From Sulfuritalea sp. (GTDB lineage Bacteria > Pseudomonadota > Gammaproteobacteria > Burkholderiales > Rhodocyclaceae), in contig JALNZB010000037.1 of the NCBI GenBank assembly GCA_023229545.1, forward strand, positions 1 to 33,268: a stretch of DNA of 33,268 nt. The letters are read 5' to 3'. Position 1 is the stretch's first letter. Every line of letters starts with the position of its first letter. Made by a program: the position numbers and the translations under genes. This document shows positions 29,830 to 33,268 of the stretch, in pieces. Under the pieces are notes generated by a model. That model saw nothing but the letters and a program-made list of their open reading frames with translations, was not told the origin of the DNA and made no database searches.

Positions 29830-31434
29830 TTAGTGCTTGCGGCGGGTAACGATGCGCAGGACGCCGTGGCCGAACACGCCGAGCAGGGTCAGAAAGACCA
29901 CGGCCCAGCCGACGGTATCCACCAGCTTGTTGTTGTCGCGGGCAGGCAGGTATATGCCCTGGATGCCGGCCAGGCGACCGCCCACACTGTGACAGTCGAG
30001 ACAGCCCAGCGCCTTTTCCTTGGGTGCGACCATGTGGTTGATCGGCCACATGCTGTAGGTTTCGATGAAATCGACCTTGCCGGAGAACGGGGCGTTGGCT
30101 CGGGCCATGCCGGTGGCAACAGCCTTTTCCCAGTTCAGGTTTTTCCAGAAGGCGGTATCGTCATTGCCAGCCAGGTGGGTGACAACCAGTGTTTTGTGCT
30201 CGGGATCGTATTGCTGCTTGCCGCGGAACATCTTGATCGGCCAGATCATCGACTTGCCGTCGGTCGGGCTGCCCTCGAACTGGTTGATCGCGGTCGGCTT
30301 TTCGCCTTTTTCGATCTTGTCGCCACGCAGGGTGTACTTGACCGTGCCGTTGAACCAGACGTATTCGGGCTTGACCTTTTCGGCCCATTTGAAGTCGCCC
30401 TTGATGGTCATGTAGGTGTCGTAGCCGTCCTCATCCTTGAGTACCTGCATCTTGCCGTCGGCACCGCGCTTGCCGGCTGTTGACCAGTCCCACCACATCT
30501 TCGTCGGCTGGCCGCCGCGGGCAAAGGTGGGAATATGGCAGGTCTGGCAGGCCAGTTTGCGGGTGTGGTCGTTGAGCCTGGCCAGCTTGTGCGGCGCTTG
30601 GCCGTGGCAGGACTGGCAGGTGGCGGGGTTGGTCTTTTTGGCCTCGCCGCGCAGATGCGCGGGCGCCTTGTCTCGCGCCGTCGGCGAGTAGCGACTGCCG
30701 GAGACCTGGTGGCCGTCGGTCTTGTGGCAAGTGGCGCAACTGAAGTTGAGTCCCTTGACGTCCATATGCACGTCGAGATTCTTGCCCGGCGCCTCCAGCG
30801 AGCTGTCGAGGTCGCCATGCTTGACGCCGTCGCCGCCGCCGCCGTTGAAGTGGCAGGCGCCGCAGGTGGCGCGCGTGGTCGGGCCGACCTTCTGGGCGAT
30901 TTCCTTGAGGTTGATGCCCCTGACGATCTTGCCCGAGCCGGGCGGGAATTCCGTGTCCTTGGTCACCGGCAAGCCGGCAAATCCCGAGGGTTTCTTGTAC
31001 TTGCCGGTGTGGTCATGGCAGGCCAGGCAATCGACGTTCTCCTCGACCGTGAAGTCGTACTTGTCGTCGCGCCAGCCGTAGCCGATGTGGCAACTGTTAC
31101 ACGCCGCCTCGTTCGATGCCACCGAGGTGCAGAAGTTGTTGACGATGTGCTTTTTGCCCAGAACCTGCTTGGTTTGCGGGTTGATGAATTCCCATTTCCA
31201 GTGCTGGGTCTGGTGAATCTGTTTGGCGGCCTCGGTGTGGCAACTCAGGCAGGCCTTGGTAACCTCCGGGCCGGAGCTAAAGTCCTGATTCAGAACCTTG
31301 AACTTGCTGTGATCGGCAGTCGATTTCAGCAACTTTGCTGCCGCCGGTTCGGCGACAGCCGGAATCGCCGCCGCAAGAAAAATGGCTGCCATGGCATTTG
31401 CCAACACGGTAGCCAACAGGTTTCCAACTCGCAT
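29830..31434 (-). CDS. Octahaem c-type cytochrome, tetrathionate-reductase (OTR) family, membrane-anchored
   Basis: The 534-residue precursor starts at ATG 31434 behind GAGGGAG. After a signal sequence it has eight CxxCH motifs: CLSCH, CNSCH, CLACH, CGACH, CATCH, CQSCH, CQTCH and CLDCH. The order and sequences around them (KQIHQTQHWKWEF, NNFCTSVASNEAACNSCHIGYGW) match the octahaem tetrathionate reductase family of Shewanella, which reduces tetrathionate, nitrite and hydroxylamine in vitro. A C-terminal helix (TVGWAVVFLTLLGVFGHGVLRIV) anchors it in the membrane with the haem domain outside the cytoplasm. The physiological substrate is unknown. First gene of the operon, with a b-type cytochrome next, and preceded by a perfect FNR box. 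Confidence 0.93.
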   Translation of the reverse strand: MRVGNLLATVLANAMAAIFLAAAIPAVAEPAAAKLLKSTADHSKFKVLNQDFSSGPEVTKACLSCHTEAAKQIHQTQHWKWEFINPQTKQVLGKKHIVNNFCTSVASNEAACNSCHIGYGWRDDKYDFTVEENVDCLACHDHTGKYKKPSGFAGLPVTKDTEFPPGSGKIVRGINLKEIAQKVGPTTRATCGACHFNGGGGDGVKHGDLDSSLEAPGKNLDVHMDVKGLNFSCATCHKTDGHQVSGSRYSPTARDKAPAHLRGEAKKTNPATCQSCHGQAPHKLARLNDHTRKLACQTCHIPTFARGGQPTKMWWDWSTAGKRGADGKMQVLKDEDGYDTYMTIKGDFKWAEKVKPEYVWFNGTVKYTLRGDKIEKGEKPTAINQFEGSPTDGKSMIWPIKMFRGKQQYDPEHKTLVVTHLAGNDDTAFWKNLNWEKAVATGMARANAPFSGKVDFIETYSMWPINHMVAPKEKALGCLDCHSVGGRLAGIQGIYLPARDNNKLVDTVGWAVVFLTLLGVFGHGVLRIVTRRKH

Positions 31435-31514
31435 CGCTTTCTCCCTCGCCAAACAACCAACCTACGGCTTTGCCCGCCCGGCTGAGGTACCAGCCATGCA
31501 AGGTAACGGAGGTG

Positions 31515-31556
31515 AGTCTAGGTATCCGGGCGTAAAGCAATGTTGATCTACATCAA
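31515..31556 (-). promoter_or_regulatory. FNR-dependent (class II) promoter of the octahaem operon
   Basis: TTGATCTACATCAA (31543-31556) fits the FNR/Anr consensus TTGAT-N4-ATCAA perfectly. If a site centred at -41.5 is assumed, transcription starts near 31508 and the -10 box falls at 31520-31515, which reads TAGACT on the minus strand (4 of 6 to consensus). The leader would be about 74 nt. The sequence beyond (31557-31716) is AT-rich and holds no gene I can see. Anaerobic activation is predicted. Confidence 0.82.
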
Positions 31557-31716
31557 AAGATCAGTAGATTCTAATATTCTAATAATTCCTAGCGCAACAA
31601 ACCCGATAGGGAACAAATATCCCCCCGCGACGCGCAGCTATAGCTTGAACAATCAGGCGGTTAGTGGTTAGTGTTTCGGCTACGGAAGCCATCTTCAAAA
31701 AGATGACGTCATCCGG

Positions 31717-32013
31717 CTAGGCAAAGTCCCGCTGCGGCTCGGTCGATGCGCCTGCCTCAAGCAAGGGAGAACCGCTGGTGCTCGATGTCAGTATGGTCAA
31801 AGCCGCTTGGGCATGCTCCGCTGCATCCCGCCCCAACCCCGTCAGGTAGCCGCCATCCATCTGGGTCAGCAATCCCTTGAGGTGCAGGCGCCGGACTGCC
31901 TCAATCACTGTCGGATCAGCGGTCTTGTGCACCTTGATGCCCTGCTGGCTGGTCGCCAGATCGAAGCGGATCAAGGTGTTCAGTTCATGGACAAGATCGG
32001 TCGTATAGGACAT
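31717..32013 (-). CDS. TIGR02647-type small protein
   Basis: The 98-residue protein from ATG 32013 (MSYTTDLVHELNTLIRFDL) has GAGG 7 nt upstream. TSQQGIKVHKTADPTVIEAV, LHLKGLLTQMDGGYLT and LGRDAAEHAQAALTIL fit a winged-helix-like family that I recall as TIGR02647, mostly from gamma- and betaproteobacteria. A DNA-binding or regulatory role is plausible from the helical fold but not shown. The C-terminal ~25 residues (SSTSGSPLLEAGAST) are an extra low-complexity tail. It is transcribed in the same direction as the octahaem operon, which lies downstream with its own promoter. Confidence 0.85.
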   Translation of the reverse strand: MSYTTDLVHELNTLIRFDLATSQQGIKVHKTADPTVIEAVRRLHLKGLLTQMDGGYLTGLGRDAAEHAQAALTILTSSTSGSPLLEAGASTEPQRDFA

Positions 32014-32125
32014 GGTCAAACCTCGCTATCAAAATATGCAGCAATGCCGGGATGACTCCATTCTAGCTTCCGGATGAGAGAACACATCTTTCTGCGGAAA
32101 TGAAATCCAGGGTGACGTGGCAGAA

Positions 32126-32148
32126 AGTCGGCGCTGGCGGCACGGCGC
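32126..32148. repeat. Dispersed short repeat near rplQ
   Basis: On the minus strand GCGCCGTGCCGCCAGC then GCCGACT, 23 nt identical to the start of the copies in ilvD and the yyaL-like gene. It is intergenic, between the rplQ terminator and the TIGR02647-type gene. Confidence 0.8.
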
Positions 32149-32190
32149 ATCGAGGTCAATTCGTCGACTGAACATGAATGTGTTGCGACG

Positions 32191-32227
32191 AATCAAAAAA
32201 GCCAGGCGATGCCTGGCTTTTTTGATT
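32191..32227. terminator. Intrinsic terminator of the ribosomal-protein operon
   Basis: A perfect 17-bp inverted repeat (32191-32207 with 32211-32227; GC core GCCAGGC/GCCTGGC) has a 3-nt loop and A6/T6 tracts on the two sides. It is 13 nt beyond the rplQ stop and can work in both directions. Confidence 0.93.
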
Positions 32228-32240
32228 TCGCAATAAGGTC

Positions 32241-32633
32241 CTATTCGACGACAGGAGCCTCGGCGATGTCGCTTGGCGGACGATCCAGCAGTTCAACAAA
32301 GGCCATCGGCGCATTGTCGCCAACACGGAAACCCATCTTGAGAATCCGCAAATAGCCGCCGTTGCGAGCAGCGTAACGCGGGCCGAGTTCGTCGAACAAC
32401 TTGCCGACAATTTCGCGGTCGCGCGTACGATCGAAGGCCATGCGCCGATTGGCGAGACTGGGCTTCTTGCCCAGCGTGATCAGCGGCTCGACCACGCGGC
32501 GCAGTTCCTTGGCCTTGGGCAAAGTGGTCTTGATGGCCTCATGGCGCAGCAGGGAGACGGCCATGTTGCGCAGCATCGCCTGGCGGTGCGAAGAGGTTCT
32601 ATTGAGCTTGCGAAGTCCGCTACCGTGACGCAT
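32241..32633 (-). CDS. rplQ: 50S ribosomal protein L17
   Basis: The 130-residue protein begins MRHGSGLRKLNRTSSHRQAML and contains HEAIKTTLPKAKELRRVVEPLIT, LFDELGPRYAARNGGYLRILK and PMAFVELLDR, all standard for L17. ATG 32633 follows rpoA by 145 nt, the usual last gene of the alpha operon, and the terminator follows directly. Confidence 0.98.
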   Translation of the reverse strand: MRHGSGLRKLNRTSSHRQAMLRNMAVSLLRHEAIKTTLPKAKELRRVVEPLITLGKKPSLANRRMAFDRTRDREIVGKLFDELGPRYAARNGGYLRILKMGFRVGDNAPMAFVELLDRPPSDIAEAPVVE

Positions 32634-32778
32634 TTTGATTTCCTCGTTTTTTTGCGGCCATCGCGCTATGCAAATGACCGGTTAATGGTTATCGAGAGTG
32701 GGTGAATCAGTACGGCAAATAAAACAAGTGAGACAAGTAAGGCAAATGCAGCAACCGGGCCGAAGCCAGGTGTTCAAC

Positions 32779-33268
32779 CTATCCGGCCAGCTTCTCAAGT
32801 CCAACTGGCGGCCAGCTTTCGAGCTTCATACCCAAGGTCAGGCCGCGCGAAGCCAGCACTTCCTTGATTTCGTTGAGCGATTTGCGGCCCAGATTCGGCG
32901 TCTTCAGCAGTTCGGTTTCGGTGCGCTGAATCAGATCGCCGATGTAGTAGATATTCTCGGCCTTGAGACAGTTGGCGGAACGAACGGTCAGTTCAAGATC
33001 ATCCACCGGGCGCACCAGAACCGGATCAACCGAGGTCTGTTTGGGTGTTTCGGTCGACAGCGGCGTACCTTCGAGGTCGGCGAATACCGACAACTGCTCC
33101 ATGAGCATGCGAGCCGCCGTGCGTACCGCTTCTTCGGCATTGTCGATGGCGCCGTTGGTCTCGATGTCGAGAATGAGCTTGTCGAGGTCAGTGCGTTGTT
33201 CGACACGCGCGGACTCGACCGAATAGCTGACGCGGCGAACCGGACTGAACGATGCGTCGAGCATGATC
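32779..33268 (-). CDS. rpoA: RNA polymerase alpha subunit, C-terminal part (5' end outside window)
   Basis: The frame is open to the window edge; roughly the first half of the protein is missing. The visible part holds the end of the N-terminal domain (DASFSPVRRVSYSVESARVE, TDLDKLILDIETNG, AARMLMEQLSVFADL), the flexible linker, and the complete C-terminal domain (LELTVRSANCLKAENIYYIG, TETELLKTPNLGRKSLNEIK) that binds UP elements and activators such as FNR. Internal ATGs are not starts. Confidence 0.97.
   Translation of the reverse strand, partial: IMLDASFSPVRRVSYSVESARVEQRTDLDKLILDIETNGAIDNAEEAVRTAARMLMEQLSVFADLEGTPLSTETPKQTSVDPVLVRPVDDLELTVRSANCLKAENIYYIGDLIQRTETELLKTPNLGRKSLNEIKEVLASRGLTLGMKLESWPPVGLEKLAG

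Overview
The window looks like chromosomal DNA of a GC-rich betaproteobacterium. A Rhodocyclales or Sterolibacteriaceae-like organism is my guess, from the liv cluster, the hemJ/2Fe-2S reductase neighbourhood, the octaheme respiratory module and the rpoA-rplQ end. This is a judgement from gene content and style, not from a search.

Layout. 1-1950: the 5' part of a large minus-strand lipoprotein gene built of exact 282-bp tandem repeats. 2119-2502: remnant of a GGDEF protein. 2858-5652: hemJ and an SDR gene (minus), then divergently a 2Fe-2S/FAD/NAD reductase and a PilZ protein. 5686-10582: a complete branched-chain amino-acid-type ABC importer (substrate-binding lipoprotein, H, M, G, F) with an internal terminator after the binding-protein gene. 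10783-13220: a small cytochrome c and a YyaL-type thioredoxin-fold protein. 13264-16142: a PhnD-like periplasmic binding protein directly followed by a membrane HAMP-PAS-PAS-GGDEF protein, a likely ligand-to-c-di-GMP sensor pair. 16267-19630: cheY-cheZ, an unknown gene translationally coupled to ilvD, and ilvD.

19941-25047 is the accessory part, with visibly lower GC in its core. It holds a RhuM-family gene and, upstream of it, a two-gene overlapping operon. One gene is a coiled-coil protein whose domains resemble the non-nuclease part of actinobacterial Mrr-type restriction proteins. The other is a fusion of a Trp/Pro-rich peptide, DUF4041 and a GIY-YIG-like T5orf172 domain. I regard this pair as the best candidate for an undescribed defence system. 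A Phd/FitB-like toxin-antitoxin pair with a palindromic operator follows on the other strand.

25181-26866: SEC-C/DUF1186 gene and lgt. 26964-31434: a minus-strand respiratory operon (octaheme c-type cytochrome of the tetrathionate-reductase family, b-type cytochrome, beta-barrel protein, small periplasmic protein) behind a perfect FNR box placed as in a class II FNR promoter. 31717-33268: a TIGR02647-type small protein, rplQ and the 3' part of rpoA.

Scattered over all of this is a short (about 23-28 bp) GC-rich repeat with core CGCCAGCGCCGAC, on both strands. It occurs in at least six intergenic sites, at the break of the GGDEF remnant, and inside coding regions, including a 28-nt exact match shared by ilvD and the yyaL-like gene.
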